In this document: one piece after another, positions 50,066 to 59,772 of the stretch
Layout: each line of letters begins with the position of its first letter
Numbering within the stretch: position 1 is the stretch's first letter
Source of the DNA: Mucilaginibacter sp.
Lineage (GTDB): Bacteria; Bacteroidota; Bacteroidia; Sphingobacteriales; Sphingobacteriaceae
Assembly (NCBI GenBank): GCA_031292485.1
Contig: JARLHA010000008.1
Location: 1 to 64,000 of the forward strand
Direction: 5' to 3'
Length of the DNA stretch: 64,000 nt
Position numbers and translations under genes: made by a program
The notes under the pieces: model-generated
What the model was told of the DNA's origin: nothing
Database searches by the model: none
The model's input: the letters and a program-made list of their open reading frames with translations, nothing else

Positions 50066-51856
50066 ATGAGTAAAGCCCTTTCACCGAAATTGCATATAAA
50101 TCATTGTCTTTTATTTTTGTTGGCAAGTATTTGTTTTACAGTAACTTCAACAGCGCAGCAAATAGCTGAAAATGGTGCACCTGGCATCCGGCTCAATCAA
50201 ATAGGTTATTATCCCGGCGCACCAAAAATAGCAGTAATTGTAGCCGGACACGGAACTGTTTTTTATGTCCAAACTCCCGAAAAGAAAACAGTTTTTACAG
50301 GTGCATTAAAATGGTCGGTAAAGCCGGACTTTGCCGGTAACAAAACGCTGATCGCTGATTTCAGCAGCTATCAAAAAACGGGGAAATACCTGCTATTTGT
50401 ACCCGGCGTTGGGTATTCCTATCCATTCGAAATAAGACCATTTGTATTAAAAGGTGTGGCAGGTGCTTCTATTAAAGCATATTATTTTATGCGGGCTTCC
50501 ATTCAGCTTAGGAAAAAATATGCCGGTAAATGGAGCAGGGCAGAAGGACATCCTGATACAAGTGTCATCGTACATCCATCAGCAGCCACTGATAAACGGC
50601 CCGCAGGTACGGTCATTTCATCACCGCGTGGCTGGTATGACGCGGGCGACTACAACAAATACATTGTAAACAGTGGAATCAGCACCAGCACTTTATTATC
50701 CCTGTACGAGGATTTTCCTGCATATATGAAAACCGTGAAGCTGAATATTCCTGAAAGCGGGAATAACCTTCCGGATGTTTTGAATGAGGTGCTATGGAAT
50801 CTGCGATGGATGTTGACCATGCAGGACCCAAATGATGGCGGTGTTTACCACAAGCTGACCAATGCCGCGTTTGATAAATTTGAAATGCCGGATAACGCCA
50901 CAGCACCCCGTTATGTAGTACAAAAAGGCACCGCTGCCACGCTTGACTTTGCAGCGGTAATGGCACAGGCCAGCCGGATTTTCGGTAAATTTCCGAAAGA
51001 ATTGCCCGGCTTGGCCGACTCTTGTATAAAAGCCGCAAACAAGGCATGGAATTGGGCGGCTGCAAACCCAAACGTAGCCTACGACCAGGAGGCAATGAAT
51101 CAAACCTTTAGCCCGAAAATTACCACAGGAAGTTATGGCGACCGCAATTTTAACGATGAATTTATATGGGCGGCATGTGAACTGTCAGCAACTACCGGAG
51201 AAGAACGCTTTATAACGGCTATCAATTTGATGCCTGACGAAAAGATGCCCCTTCCCACCTGGAATCAGGTAAGGTTATTGGGTTATTATACTTTGATAAA
51301 AAATATCAGAACAGCCCATGACAATGGCCTGAAAGAATTGCCTGAATTAAAAAAACGGCTTTTGGCGTTCGCAGATAGTTTGATTGGCGGTGCAAATGAA
51401 ACGGCTTATGAAACGGTGATGAATAAATCGGCGCGCAATTTTAACTGGGGCAGCAATTCAGTAGCGGCCAACCAGGGTGTGGCGTTAATACAGGCGTACC
51501 AGCTTTCCAATGATCCCAGGTACCTTCAGTTTGCGTTAGCTAACCTCGATTATATTTTAGGCAGGAATGGCACAGGCTACTCGTATGTAACGGGTTATGG
51601 CAGTAAAACGCCCATGCACCCGCACCACCGGCCATCGTCTTCGGACGGTATTGCTGAACCTATACCCGGTTTACTGGTAGGAGGGCCAAACCCGGGTATG
51701 CAGGATCATATTAAAGTACCTTCAATTGTACCCGACGAAGCTTATATTGATGACGAACGGGCTTATGCGGTAAATGAGATCGCTATCAACTGGAATGCGC
51801 CGCTGGCATACCTGGTAAATGCCCTGGAAGCGCTGCAAAGTAAACTGAAGCCGTAA
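50066..51856 (+). CDS. GH9 family endoglucanase-like glycoside hydrolase
   Basis: About 596 residues from this start. A signal peptide ends near TSTAQ. An Ig-like cellulase N-domain follows (about 35-115, GIRLNQIGYYPGAPKIAVI), then the (alpha/alpha)6 GH9 catalytic domain with the nucleophile-water Asp pair in GWYDAGDYNKYI and the acid Glu in AVNEIAINWNAPLAYL at the C-terminus. HPHHRPS is the conserved substrate-binding His motif. GH9 enzymes cut beta-1,4-glucans, and some act on mixed-linkage glucan or as exo-enzymes. The frame is open to an ATG at 50015, but the later ATG gives a proper signal peptide. It is followed by GH3 and GH53 genes on the same strand. Confidence 0.92.
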   Translation: MSKALSPKLHINHCLLFLLASICFTVTSTAQQIAENGAPGIRLNQIGYYPGAPKIAVIVAGHGTVFYVQTPEKKTVFTGALKWSVKPDFAGNKTLIADFSSYQKTGKYLLFVPGVGYSYPFEIRPFVLKGVAGASIKAYYFMRASIQLRKKYAGKWSRAEGHPDTSVIVHPSAATDKRPAGTVISSPRGWYDAGDYNKYIVNSGISTSTLLSLYEDFPAYMKTVKLNIPESGNNLPDVLNEVLWNLRWMLTMQDPNDGGVYHKLTNAAFDKFEMPDNATAPRYVVQKGTAATLDFAAVMAQASRIFGKFPKELPGLADSCIKAANKAWNWAAANPNVAYDQEAMNQTFSPKITTGSYGDRNFNDEFIWAACELSATTGEERFITAINLMPDEKMPLPTWNQVRLLGYYTLIKNIRTAHDNGLKELPELKKRLLAFADSLIGGANETAYETVMNKSARNFNWGSNSVAANQGVALIQAYQLSNDPRYLQFALANLDYILGRNGTGYSYVTGYGSKTPMHPHHRPSSSDGIAEPIPGLLVGGPNPGMQDHIKVPSIVPDEAYIDDERAYAVNEIAINWNAPLAYLVNALEALQSKLKP

Positions 51857-51917
51857 TTTAAAAATCGACCAATTAGTATATAACAAATTTTTAATGCTCA
51901 ATTCAAACCAACCAATT

Positions 51918-54188
51918 ATGAGACGGATATTTATGATCACCGCTTTCTTGTTTTTAAACGCGCTTTTCCTTTCGGTACAAGCTCAAACAACAGTTAGCGA
52001 AACCGATAAAAAGGTAGATGCTCTGATAGCCAAAATGACCCTTGAAGAAAAAGTGGGGCAAATGACAGAAGTAACCTCGGACGTAGTTTCAACCACTACT
52101 AACGGCGTTCACGAGATTGATCCGGCAAAAATTAAAGAGGCTATTTTGAAATACCATGTGGGCTCCATACTAAACGTTAGCGGCCACGCTTACGAACGTA
52201 AGCACTGGTACGAAGTAATTTCGGCTATCCAGGCTGAGGCTGCGAAAGACAGGTTAAAGATCCCGGTTATTTATGGTATAGATGCTATCCACGGCGTAAC
52301 TTACACCGTTGGCAGTACGCTTTTCCCGCAGGAAATTGCAATGGCGGCTACATTTAACAAAGAAATCGCCTTCAAGGCTGGTGCCATTACCGCATACGAA
52401 ACCCGTGCAAGCTATATCCCCTGGAACTATTCGCCGGTGCTTGACCTTGGTAAAAACCCATTATGGCCGCGCATTTATGAAACCTTCGGCGAAGATCCAT
52501 ATCTCATTAAAACTATGGGCGCCTCCATCATTAAAGGCTACCAGGGAAACGATGTGGGTGATAAATTCCACGTGGCGGCCTGTATGAAACACTATTTAGG
52601 TTATGGCGATCCGTTAAGCGGTAAAGACCGTACCCCGGCCTGGATCCCCGACCGTTATATGCGGGAATATTTTTTACCACCTTTTGCTGAAGCAGTTAAG
52701 GCTGGGGCGAAGACCCTGATGATCAATTCTGGTGAGATTAATGGCGTACCGATCCATGCCAGCCATTATATGCTGACGGATGTATTGCGCGGCGAACTGC
52801 ATTTTGAAGGTATCGCTGTTACCGACTGGCGGGATATTGAATACCTGCATGACCGCCATCACATTGCCGCAACCCAGAAAGACGCGGTAAGGATTGCGGT
52901 AAACGCCGGTGTGGATATGAGCATGGTGCCTTATGAATATAGCTTTTATAACTACCTGATCGAACTGGTACATGAAGGAAAAGTGCCAATAAGCCGGATC
53001 AACGAAGCCGTTCACCGCATCTTAAAAGTTAAATATGAATTGGGATTATTTGAGCACCCGGTTGGCAACCCGGATGATTATCCGAAATTTGGTTCGGATG
53101 AATTTAAAAGCGTGAGTTTGCAAGCCGCAACAGAAGCGATTACTTTGTTAAAGAATAAAAATAATATCCTTCCCCTAAAAAAAGACTTGAAAGTGCTGGT
53201 GACGGGCCCGACTGCCAATACCATTCGTTCACTAGATGGGGGATGGAGCTATACCTGGCAGGGCGAGCAGGCTGATGTTTTTGCTGCCAATAAAAACACT
53301 ATTTTAAAAGCTATTCAGCAAAAAATCGGGAAAGAAAATGTAAGCTATGAACCCGGCGCAACTTTTGACAGCTTGCTGAACGTAAACGCTGTAGTAAATG
53401 CTGCGAAAAATGCCGATGTGATTGTGCTTTGCCTGGGTGAGTTATCTTATACCGAAAACGTCGGTAATATTGACGACCTCAACCTGCCATGGGCACAAAC
53501 TGAACTGGCTAATGAGCTGGCTAAAACTGGCAAGCCTGTTATTTTGGTATTGGCTGAAGGCCGGCCCAGGGTTGTAACAGAAGCGGAAAGCCATTCAAAT
53601 GCAACACTAATGACTTATTTCGACGGTAATGAGGGTGGTGATGCACTGGCCAATATCCTCTTTGGAGATGCCAACCCTTCCGGCAAACTGCCCGTAACCT
53701 ATCCGCGCTTTGCGAATGCCCTGGTTAACTATTACCGCAAAAATTTAGAGAACGGAAACTCAGATGACAGCCATGGTTATAACCCCTTATATGAGTTCGG
53801 ATATGGCTTAAGCTATACCACCTTCGCTTACAGCAACCTGCACATCAACAAAGCTGAGTTAAAGGAAAATGAAACGTTAACCGTTACGGTCGATGTAAAA
53901 AACACAGGTCAGCGTGAGGGTAAAGAATCAGTTTTATTGTACACCAGCCAATCATACGCCAGTATCGCGCCTGATTTTAAACGCCTGCGGGCTTTTGAGA
54001 AAGTTAACCTGCAACCAGGCCAAACGAAAACGGTATCCTTTAAAATTACCGCGAAAGACCTTGCTTTTGTAAATGACCTGAGCAAAACAGTTACTGAACC
54101 GGGTGCGTTTAAAATAATGATAGGCGACCAGGTGCAAACATTTAATTATAAATCCAATTTAGTACCGGATAGGGCAGGGAAATTATAA
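51918..54188 (+). CDS. GH3 family beta-glucosidase-like enzyme
   Basis: About 756 residues from this start. The signal peptide MRRIFMITAFLFLNALFLSV ends near QAQ. The GH3 TIM barrel shows IPVIYGIDAIHGVTY, KHYLGYGDP and the nucleophile Asp in GIAVTDWRDI. An alpha/beta sandwich domain (ITLLKNKNNILPLKK onward, PVILVLAEGRPRV) and a C-terminal fibronectin-III-like domain (about 650-750) follow. It should release terminal beta-linked glucose from oligosaccharides made by the neighbouring GH9. A start at ATG 51894 is possible but adds a polar N-terminal tail before the signal peptide. It lies 61 bp after the GH9 gene, so the two are likely co-transcribed. Confidence 0.93.
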   Translation: MRRIFMITAFLFLNALFLSVQAQTTVSETDKKVDALIAKMTLEEKVGQMTEVTSDVVSTTTNGVHEIDPAKIKEAILKYHVGSILNVSGHAYERKHWYEVISAIQAEAAKDRLKIPVIYGIDAIHGVTYTVGSTLFPQEIAMAATFNKEIAFKAGAITAYETRASYIPWNYSPVLDLGKNPLWPRIYETFGEDPYLIKTMGASIIKGYQGNDVGDKFHVAACMKHYLGYGDPLSGKDRTPAWIPDRYMREYFLPPFAEAVKAGAKTLMINSGEINGVPIHASHYMLTDVLRGELHFEGIAVTDWRDIEYLHDRHHIAATQKDAVRIAVNAGVDMSMVPYEYSFYNYLIELVHEGKVPISRINEAVHRILKVKYELGLFEHPVGNPDDYPKFGSDEFKSVSLQAATEAITLLKNKNNILPLKKDLKVLVTGPTANTIRSLDGGWSYTWQGEQADVFAANKNTILKAIQQKIGKENVSYEPGATFDSLLNVNAVVNAAKNADVIVLCLGELSYTENVGNIDDLNLPWAQTELANELAKTGKPVILVLAEGRPRVVTEAESHSNATLMTYFDGNEGGDALANILFGDANPSGKLPVTYPRFANALVNYYRKNLENGNSDDSHGYNPLYEFGYGLSYTTFAYSNLHINKAELKENETLTVTVDVKNTGQREGKESVLLYTSQSYASIAPDFKRLRAFEKVNLQPGQTKTVSFKITAKDLAFVNDLSKTVTEPGAFKIMIGDQVQTFNYKSNLVPDRAGKL

Positions 54189-54199
54189 AGTCGACCCCG

Positions 54200-54297
54200 A
54201 TTTGTCATTATAAGCGCAGCGCGGCAATCGCGAACTTTGCATCACCTATGCAAAAGTTCGCGATCGCTTCATTCGTTCCTCACTCGCTATAATAAAA
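54200..54297. repeat. Dispersed palindromic repeat (CAATCGCGAACTT hairpin)
   Basis: Core hairpin ATCGCGAACTTTGCAT ... ATGCAAAAGTTCGCGAT at 54227-54263, inside weaker outer arms (TTTGTCATTATAAGCG / CGCTATAATAAAA). The layout resembles a repeat I recall between genes in Sphingobacteriaceae, here degenerate. It separates the GH3 and GH53 genes. Confidence 0.65.
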
Positions 54298-54396
54298 GGG
54301 TTTAAATAAAAAATGTCAAATAAACATTTTATTTTACAAAAATGCTTTTTATATTTGTTAAAGCCTTTGAGGCTATACCAATTATAAATTTCTGTC

Positions 54397-55443
54397 ATGA
54401 AAAAAGTGTTGTCGGCGTATTGCCTGGTTTTGTTACTTTCTGTTTTATCCTGTTCAAATAAAAGCTCGACACCGATCCCTACGCCAACTCCCCCTTATAC
54501 ACCACCTGTAGTATCATCATCGTTTGCCAAAGGAGCCGACATTAGCTGGGTTACCCAATTTGAGTCGACCGGTGTGAAATTTTATGATAAAAATGGGAAT
54601 CAGAAAGAACTTTTTGCTTTGATGAAAAGCCTTGGCTTTAATTCCATCAGGCTGCGGGCATGGGTAAATCCATCCGATGGCTGGTGCAATACCGCCGATG
54701 TGGTAGCTAAAGCCATCCGTGCTAAAAATGCAGGCATGAAAATAATGATCGATTTTCATTACAGCGATGTTTGGGCCGATCCGGGCCACCAGGCCAAACC
54801 GGCTGCCTGGGCTTCATTGGATTTCCCGACTTTATTAACTACTTTATCTGCTTACACAACAGGGGTAATGAATACGCTAAAAAGTAATGGCATTACGCCT
54901 GACTGGGTACAAATTGGTAATGAAACCAATGATGGCATGCTTTGGGAGGATGGCCGGGCATCAACCCATATGGCAAATTTCGCGGCGTTGGTAAAAAGCG
55001 GGTACCAGGCTGTTAAATCAGTAAGCACTACAACCAAAGTAATTGTACATATTTCAAACGGGTATGATAATACCCTGTTCCGCTGGATGTTTGACGGGCT
55101 AAAAGCCAACGGTGCCTCGTGGGATATTATCGGTATGTCACTCTATCCCTCAACAACTAACTATACCACATTGGATGCCCAGTGTTTGGCAAATATAAAC
55201 GATATGGTATCCAGGTATTCAACACCATGTATGGTGGTCGAGGTAGGAATGCAGGCTTCGGACGCGTCAGACAGCAGGACTTTTTTAACCGACATCATTA
55301 CCAAAGTAAATGCTGCATCTGGCGGTAATGGCCTGGGGGTTTTTTACTGGGAACCAGAATCTTATACCAATGGCTATGGTTTAGGCGCTTTTGACAGCAA
55401 TGGGAAACCTACTGAGGCTTTGGATGCATTTGGGGTGAATTAG
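54397..55443 (+). CDS. GH53 arabinogalactan endo-beta-1,4-galactanase, lipoprotein
   Basis: The protein of 348 residues has a lipobox VLSC (Cys19) and a Pro/Thr linker. The GH53 barrel that follows has FAKGADISWVTQFE, NSIRLRAWVNP, DFHYSDVWADPGHQ, acid/base Glu in QIGNETNDGMLW and nucleophile Glu in CMVVEVGMQ. It ends ALDAFGVN. It would cut beta-1,4-galactan side chains of pectin at the cell surface. It is the third glycosidase in a row on this strand but is separated from GH3 by 208 bp containing a palindromic repeat, so it may have its own promoter. Confidence 0.94.
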   Translation: MKKVLSAYCLVLLLSVLSCSNKSSTPIPTPTPPYTPPVVSSSFAKGADISWVTQFESTGVKFYDKNGNQKELFALMKSLGFNSIRLRAWVNPSDGWCNTADVVAKAIRAKNAGMKIMIDFHYSDVWADPGHQAKPAAWASLDFPTLLTTLSAYTTGVMNTLKSNGITPDWVQIGNETNDGMLWEDGRASTHMANFAALVKSGYQAVKSVSTTTKVIVHISNGYDNTLFRWMFDGLKANGASWDIIGMSLYPSTTNYTTLDAQCLANINDMVSRYSTPCMVVEVGMQASDASDSRTFLTDIITKVNAASGGNGLGVFYWEPESYTNGYGLGAFDSNGKPTEALDAFGVN

Positions 55444-55547
55444 AAATGAGTGTATAAACGCTTGTTCCGGCAGGCAATTTCCCGATCAGATAACAGGTGG
55501 TTTAACTATATACTCAATTTATGTAAGGTTGTTTGATGAATATACAT

Positions 55548-56807
55548 TTAAGCTAAATCTATCGGCTGCTTCGCTTCCATACTGTGTTTGTCTCTGAACA
55601 CAAATGGGAATATAACTGCTATAACCAAAGCGTATCCGGCAAAGGTGAGCCATATGCCGTGCCAGTTTTTGTTGTGATCGCTATAAGTAAAAAATTTATC
55701 AATTATTATTCCGCTGGTCAAACTTCCAAAGAGCGCGCCAAAACCATTTACCATCATCATAAACAGGCCCTGTGCGCTTGCTCTGATACCGGGAGATATT
55801 TGGGTTTCTACAAACAAAGAGCCTGAAATATTAAAGAAATCGAAAGCCATACCGTAAACAATACAGGATAAAATGATCATCCACAATCCACCCGCCGGAT
55901 CGCCAAAAGCAAAAAAACCAAAGCGCAATACCCAGGCAAGCATGCTGAATAACATTACGTATTTTATTCCGAATTTTCTAAGGAAGAATGGAATGGCTAA
56001 AATGAACAGCGTCTCTGACACCTGTGATATTGACATAATAATCGCCGGATATTTAACCGCAGTTAAATCCTTGAACGATGGAATATTTTTAAAATCCTGT
56101 ATGAAGGTATCTCCGTAAGCATTTGTTAATTGCAACGCCGCGCCTAAAAGCAACGAGAATGCAAAAAAAATTGCAAATCTTGGCGTTTTAAATAACACAA
56201 AAGCATCCAGCCCCAACAAATTAACCAATGATTTATCACTGGTTTTTTTATAAAGCGGGGGACATTTTGGAAGTGTAAATGAAAAAACACCAAGTGCTAA
56301 AGCCACTGCTGACGCGATATAAAACTGGTTGGAAGAAGTTTCATTGTGGGTGATACTAACCGTCCATAATGCAACAATAAACCCTATTGTGCCCCAAAAG
56401 CGTATTGGCGGATATTCCTTTACGACGTTAATGTTTTTGCTTTTTAATGCTGTATATGCAACTGTTATGGATAACGACAGCGTTGGCATATAAAAGATCA
56501 TATTTAACAATATGACCCAAAAAAAAGTGGTGGGATTGGTAACCAGTGGAATGCAAAATAAGGTTAATGCGCCTAAAATATGCATGGTACCATACAGTTT
56601 TTCAGCGTTGATATATCGGTCGGCTATTATTCCTGTAAGGGCAGGCATAAATATCGCAGAGATGCCCATGGTTGAGAAGATGGCGCCAAATTGCGCTCCC
56701 GACCAGTGTTTATTTTGAAACCAATAGGCCCCAATGGTTATCAGCCATGCTCCCCAAATAAAAAACTGCATAAAATTCATCAGTATTAAGCGAAACTTAA
56801 TATTCAT
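55548..56807 (-). CDS. NupG-type nucleoside:H+ symporter family transporter (MFS)
   Basis: The protein of 419 residues has 12 predicted TM helices. It shows the family's N-terminal FRLILMNFMQFFIWGAWLITIG motif, GIIADRYINAEK in loop 2-3, KEYPPIRFWGTIGFI in the middle and SPGIRASAQGLFMMMVNG in the second half. It likely imports nucleosides or related small molecules with protons. In Bacteroidota such genes also serve sugar or pyrimidine uptake. The start at 56807 (MNIKFRL) fits the family better than the ATG three codons upstream. It is 143 bp downstream of the BFN gene on the same strand. Confidence 0.85.
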   Translation of the reverse strand: MNIKFRLILMNFMQFFIWGAWLITIGAYWFQNKHWSGAQFGAIFSTMGISAIFMPALTGIIADRYINAEKLYGTMHILGALTLFCIPLVTNPTTFFWVILLNMIFYMPTLSLSITVAYTALKSKNINVVKEYPPIRFWGTIGFIVALWTVSITHNETSSNQFYIASAVALALGVFSFTLPKCPPLYKKTSDKSLVNLLGLDAFVLFKTPRFAIFFAFSLLLGAALQLTNAYGDTFIQDFKNIPSFKDLTAVKYPAIIMSISQVSETLFILAIPFFLRKFGIKYVMLFSMLAWVLRFGFFAFGDPAGGLWMIILSCIVYGMAFDFFNISGSLFVETQISPGIRASAQGLFMMMVNGFGALFGSLTSGIIIDKFFTYSDHNKNWHGIWLTFAGYALVIAVIFPFVFRDKHSMEAKQPIDLA

Positions 56808-56959
56808 AGGGGCCAATTTTATAATAAAAGATGGTCAGTATTAATTTAAAGCCGGAAAATAATGATTTTTCGGGACAAAAAAAGAGATTAGCGGCTGGAG
56901 ATTAGAGATTTGCCTCAAAAATTTCAAAAAAGCACAAATTAACCCATCTCTATTACTTA

Positions 56960-57559
56960 TCAGGATGATTTTCGCCTGTTCAGCTCATCCCTGATTTTCG
57001 CTGCTTTTTCGTAGGATTCTTCGGATAGGGCCTCCTGGAGGCGCGTTTTTAGTTCTTCAACGCTTAGCGAGTTATAACTGCCGGTCGGGCCGGCGGTTGT
57101 TTTTTCTTCAGGGGGTTCGTTGATGTTTTCCAGGTAAACAAAATCATTGCCTTCAATCACAATACCTGCTGTTGAAAGGATAAACTCGTAAGTATAAATA
57201 GGGCAATCAAACCTTACCGCAACAGCAATGGCATCGGAGGTGCGGGCATCAATCTCCACCACCTTTTTACCGTCAGAACAGATCAGCTTCGAATAAAATA
57301 TACCATCCACCAGGTTATAAATGATGATTTCCTGTACGGTAATATGATAAGCCTTTGCAAAGCTTTTAAACAGATCATGCGTTAGCGGCCTGCTGGGGGT
57401 CATTTTTTCTATTTCGATAGCAATGGCCTGTGCTTCAAAACTGCCGATGATGATTGGCAGCCGTCTGCGCCCGCTTATTTCGCCTAAAACTAAAGCATAG
57501 GCACCGGATTGTGTCTGGCTGTATGATAAGCCCACAATATCCAGTTTAATTTTTTTCAT
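56960..57559 (-). CDS. Bifunctional nuclease (BFN, DUF151) domain protein with UVR motif
   Basis: The protein of about 199 residues has a BFN domain (about 1-150: KKIKLDIVGLSYSQ, RRRLPIIIGSFEAQAIA, EIDARTSDAIAVAVRF). A short linker with EEKTTAGPTG and a C-terminal UVR motif of about 35 residues (SVEELKTRLQEALSEESYEKAAKIRDELNRR) follow. BFN proteins are metal-independent nucleases or regulators in some organisms. UVR motifs mediate protein contacts in UvrB/UvrC and McsA. The frame starts four codons earlier (57571), but the family begins at MKKIKLD. It follows etfA by 15-27 bp and belongs to that operon. Confidence 0.88.
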   Translation of the reverse strand: MKKIKLDIVGLSYSQTQSGAYALVLGEISGRRRLPIIIGSFEAQAIAIEIEKMTPSRPLTHDLFKSFAKAYHITVQEIIIYNLVDGIFYSKLICSDGKKVVEIDARTSDAIAVAVRFDCPIYTYEFILSTAGIVIEGNDFVYLENINEPPEEKTTAGPTGSYNSLSVEELKTRLQEALSEESYEKAAKIRDELNRRKSS

Positions 57560-57586
57560 GTCGTTACCCATCTCTTCGTATTCCTT

Positions 57587-58564
57587 TTATGCTGAAGCTT
57601 TATATTCTTTAATCGCCGCAATTAACTTCGGCACCACATCAAACGCATCGCCAACGATGCCATAATCTGCCACTTTAAAAAACGGCGCATCGGCATCCTT
57701 ATTGATTACCACAATTACTTTGGAGGAACTTACCCCGGCCAGGTGCTGTATGGCTCCTGAAATTCCAATTGCAATATACAAATTTGGACTGACTGCAATA
57801 CCAGTTTGTCCAACATGTTCGCTATGCGGACGCCAGCCTGAATCCGATACTGGTTTTGAGCAGGCGAGCGCGGCGCCAAGCAAACCGGCCAGTTCTTCTA
57901 CCATCCCCCAGTTTTCGGGCCCTTTGAGGCCTCTTCCGCCCGAAACCACGATATCTGCATCAGGTAAAGATACTTTATCAGTTGAACGGACAATCTCTTT
58001 AATAATGGTCGTTAAATCAGATGCCTTAACATCGGGATTAAAATCTTCCACCGCTGCAGTCGACCCGGTTTCAACAACCTTATATGAATTTGGGCTGAGC
58101 GAAATTACTTTATTGGCTGAGGTTAATTCAACCAACGCAAATGCCTTGCCTGAAAATGCTGATTTTTTGACAATAAATTTTCCCAGGGACCGATCAGGCA
58201 GGGAAACCGCGCCGTCTGCTACGCCAGCTTCCAGTTTAACACCAATCCGGGGCGCTAAACCACGGCCGGAAAATGAATTGGACAACACGATGACCTCTGC
58301 GCCCACCTTTTTTGCGGCTTCGGCCACGACCGCAGCATAGGCCTGATTTATAAAGTTCTTTAATTTGCCGTTCGACACATTTAGCACTTTTTCCGCACCA
58401 TATTTACCAAGGCCGGCCAGTTCTGTAGTATTTACATCACCAATGGAAATTGCCGTAAGCGTCGTGTTATTTTGGTCAGCAATGGCCCTGGCATAAGAAA
58501 CCGCTTCAAAAGTTGATTTCTTGAATTTTCCCTCGGCGTTCTCGGTATAAACTAAAACCGGCAT
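57587..58564 (-). CDS. etfA: Electron transfer flavoprotein, alpha subunit
   Basis: The protein of 325 residues has an N-terminal adenine-nucleotide-alpha-hydrolase-like domain (about 1-190). Its C-terminal FAD-binding domain has the ETF-alpha signature: GGRGLKGPENW, then SDSGWRPHSEHVGQTG, PNLYIAIGISGAIQH and VINKDADAPFFKVADYGIVGD. It carries electrons from acyl-CoA or other dehydrogenases to the quinone pool through ETF-QO, which is not in this window. Encoded 33 bp downstream of etfB. Confidence 0.96.
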   Translation of the reverse strand: MPVLVYTENAEGKFKKSTFEAVSYARAIADQNNTTLTAISIGDVNTTELAGLGKYGAEKVLNVSNGKLKNFINQAYAAVVAEAAKKVGAEVIVLSNSFSGRGLAPRIGVKLEAGVADGAVSLPDRSLGKFIVKKSAFSGKAFALVELTSANKVISLSPNSYKVVETGSTAAVEDFNPDVKASDLTTIIKEIVRSTDKVSLPDADIVVSGGRGLKGPENWGMVEELAGLLGAALACSKPVSDSGWRPHSEHVGQTGIAVSPNLYIAIGISGAIQHLAGVSSSKVIVVINKDADAPFFKVADYGIVGDAFDVVPKLIAAIKEYKASA

Positions 58565-58597
58565 ATATGTTTGATAATGATGTATTAAATAAATGTT

Positions 58598-59335
58598 TTA
58601 AATTACCCTTGCCTCTTCATGCAATAAAACAACCAGTTTGCCAACATCATCTGCCGGAACAAGTTTTACCTGCCCGCGGGGAGCCGGTGTTTCATAACTA
58701 ACTACCTCCGAAAAAGTTTTTACCTCAACCGGCTCAATAACCGTTAGTGGTTTAGCACGTGCCGACATAATTCCCCGCATATTGGGTATTTTTGGTTCGG
58801 CAACACCTTCCGCGGTGCCTGCAACTATTGGCAGGGGCATCGTCAATACTTCTTTACCTCCCTCAATTTCACGCTCAACGGTAATGTTAATGCCCTCAAT
58901 ATCTAATTTTTTGATGATCGACACGGATGGGAGATCTAATAGCTCAGCAATCATAGCGGCAACTTTTGTGCCGTTATAGTCGATTGATTCGCGGCCGGTT
59001 AAGATCAGATCAAAAGGGTTAGCTTTAACATATTTGGCAATTTGATATGCTACAAACCAGGCATCATGTGCTTTGGCATTGATCCGGACAGCATCCGTAG
59101 CCCCAATAGCCAGTGCTTTACGGATAGTGGGCTCCGTATTTACTTCGCCTACATTGATTACGGTTACCGATCCGTTACCACCGTCAGTTAATTCAATAGC
59201 CCTTGCCAGTGCAATCTCATCGTACGGATTCAATATAAATTGCACGCCCGTGGCATTAAATTGCGTGTTATTCTCGCTAAAAGTTATTTTTGTCGTGGTA
59301 TCAGGAACATTACTTATGCAAACCAGTATCTTCAT
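58598..59335 (-). CDS. etfB: Electron transfer flavoprotein, beta subunit
   Basis: The protein of 245 residues matches the beta subunit. It has KILVCISNVPDTT at the N-terminus, NPYDEIALARAIEL, GRESIDYNGTKVAAMIAELLDLP (the ETF-beta signature region) and IPNMRGIMSARAKPL. It binds AMP and forms the heterodimer with the alpha subunit. It is the first gene of an etfB-etfA-BFN operon, divergent from the TPR gene. A TAAATTTG box at 59423-59416 on this strand could be its -7 element. Confidence 0.96.
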   Translation of the reverse strand: MKILVCISNVPDTTTKITFSENNTQFNATGVQFILNPYDEIALARAIELTDGGNGSVTVINVGEVNTEPTIRKALAIGATDAVRINAKAHDAWFVAYQIAKYVKANPFDLILTGRESIDYNGTKVAAMIAELLDLPSVSIIKKLDIEGINITVEREIEGGKEVLTMPLPIVAGTAEGVAEPKIPNMRGIMSARAKPLTVIEPVEVKTFSEVVSYETPAPRGQVKLVPADDVGKLVVLLHEEARVI

Positions 59336-59445
59336 CGCTTTATTCAGTTTTTAAAAAGTATGGCGGTCCTGGATATGTTACCAAATATGAATATGGAAGT
59401 ACAATCAGGTTTGTGCAAATTTAGTTAAAAAAGATAGAGTTTAAA

Positions 59446-59772
59446 ATGCAGACGAACAGATTAGAAAAGTTGCTTGATTTTATAAAAAGCGAACCGGAAG
59501 ATCCTTTTTTAAAATATGCGCTGGCGACAGAATATTTACGCCTGAATGAAACCGATAAAGCCCTTGCCTTTTACGAGGATCTGGTTAAAAATCACGCAGG
59601 TTACACAGGCACGTACTACCATTTGGGAAAACTTTACGAAGCTTTAGGGCGCAGGCAGGAGGCGATAAGCACCTATGAAACCGGCATGAAGATCACCCGT
59701 GAAAAAAATGATAATCATGCCTTCTCGGAATTAAGAGCGGTTTATGACGAATTGACTGAGGAAGACGATTAG
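59446..59772 (+). CDS. Small TPR protein
   Basis: The protein of 108 residues has about two and a half tetratricopeptide units: FLKYALATEYLRLNETDKALAFYEDLVKNH, then TYYHLGKLYEALGRRQEAISTYETGM, then a final helix. It is soluble and acidic, with no signal peptide. It probably acts as a protein-protein adaptor, with partner unknown. It is divergent from etfB with 110 bp between. Downstream of its stop a long palindrome begins immediately. Confidence 0.82.
   Translation: MQTNRLEKLLDFIKSEPEDPFLKYALATEYLRLNETDKALAFYEDLVKNHAGYTGTYYHLGKLYEALGRRQEAISTYETGMKITREKNDNHAFSELRAVYDELTEEDD

Noticed and set aside
54200..54297. Terminator for the GH3 gene
   Set aside because: The hairpin lacks a U-tract and its layout fits a dispersed palindromic repeat better, although it may still stop transcription.
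50066..55443. Polysaccharide utilisation locus
   Set aside because: No SusC, SusD or regulator gene is present, so the name is not justified.
57702..58340. 212-codon antisense ORF over etfA
   Set aside because: Shadow of a highly conserved gene. The translation has no recognisable domain or start context.
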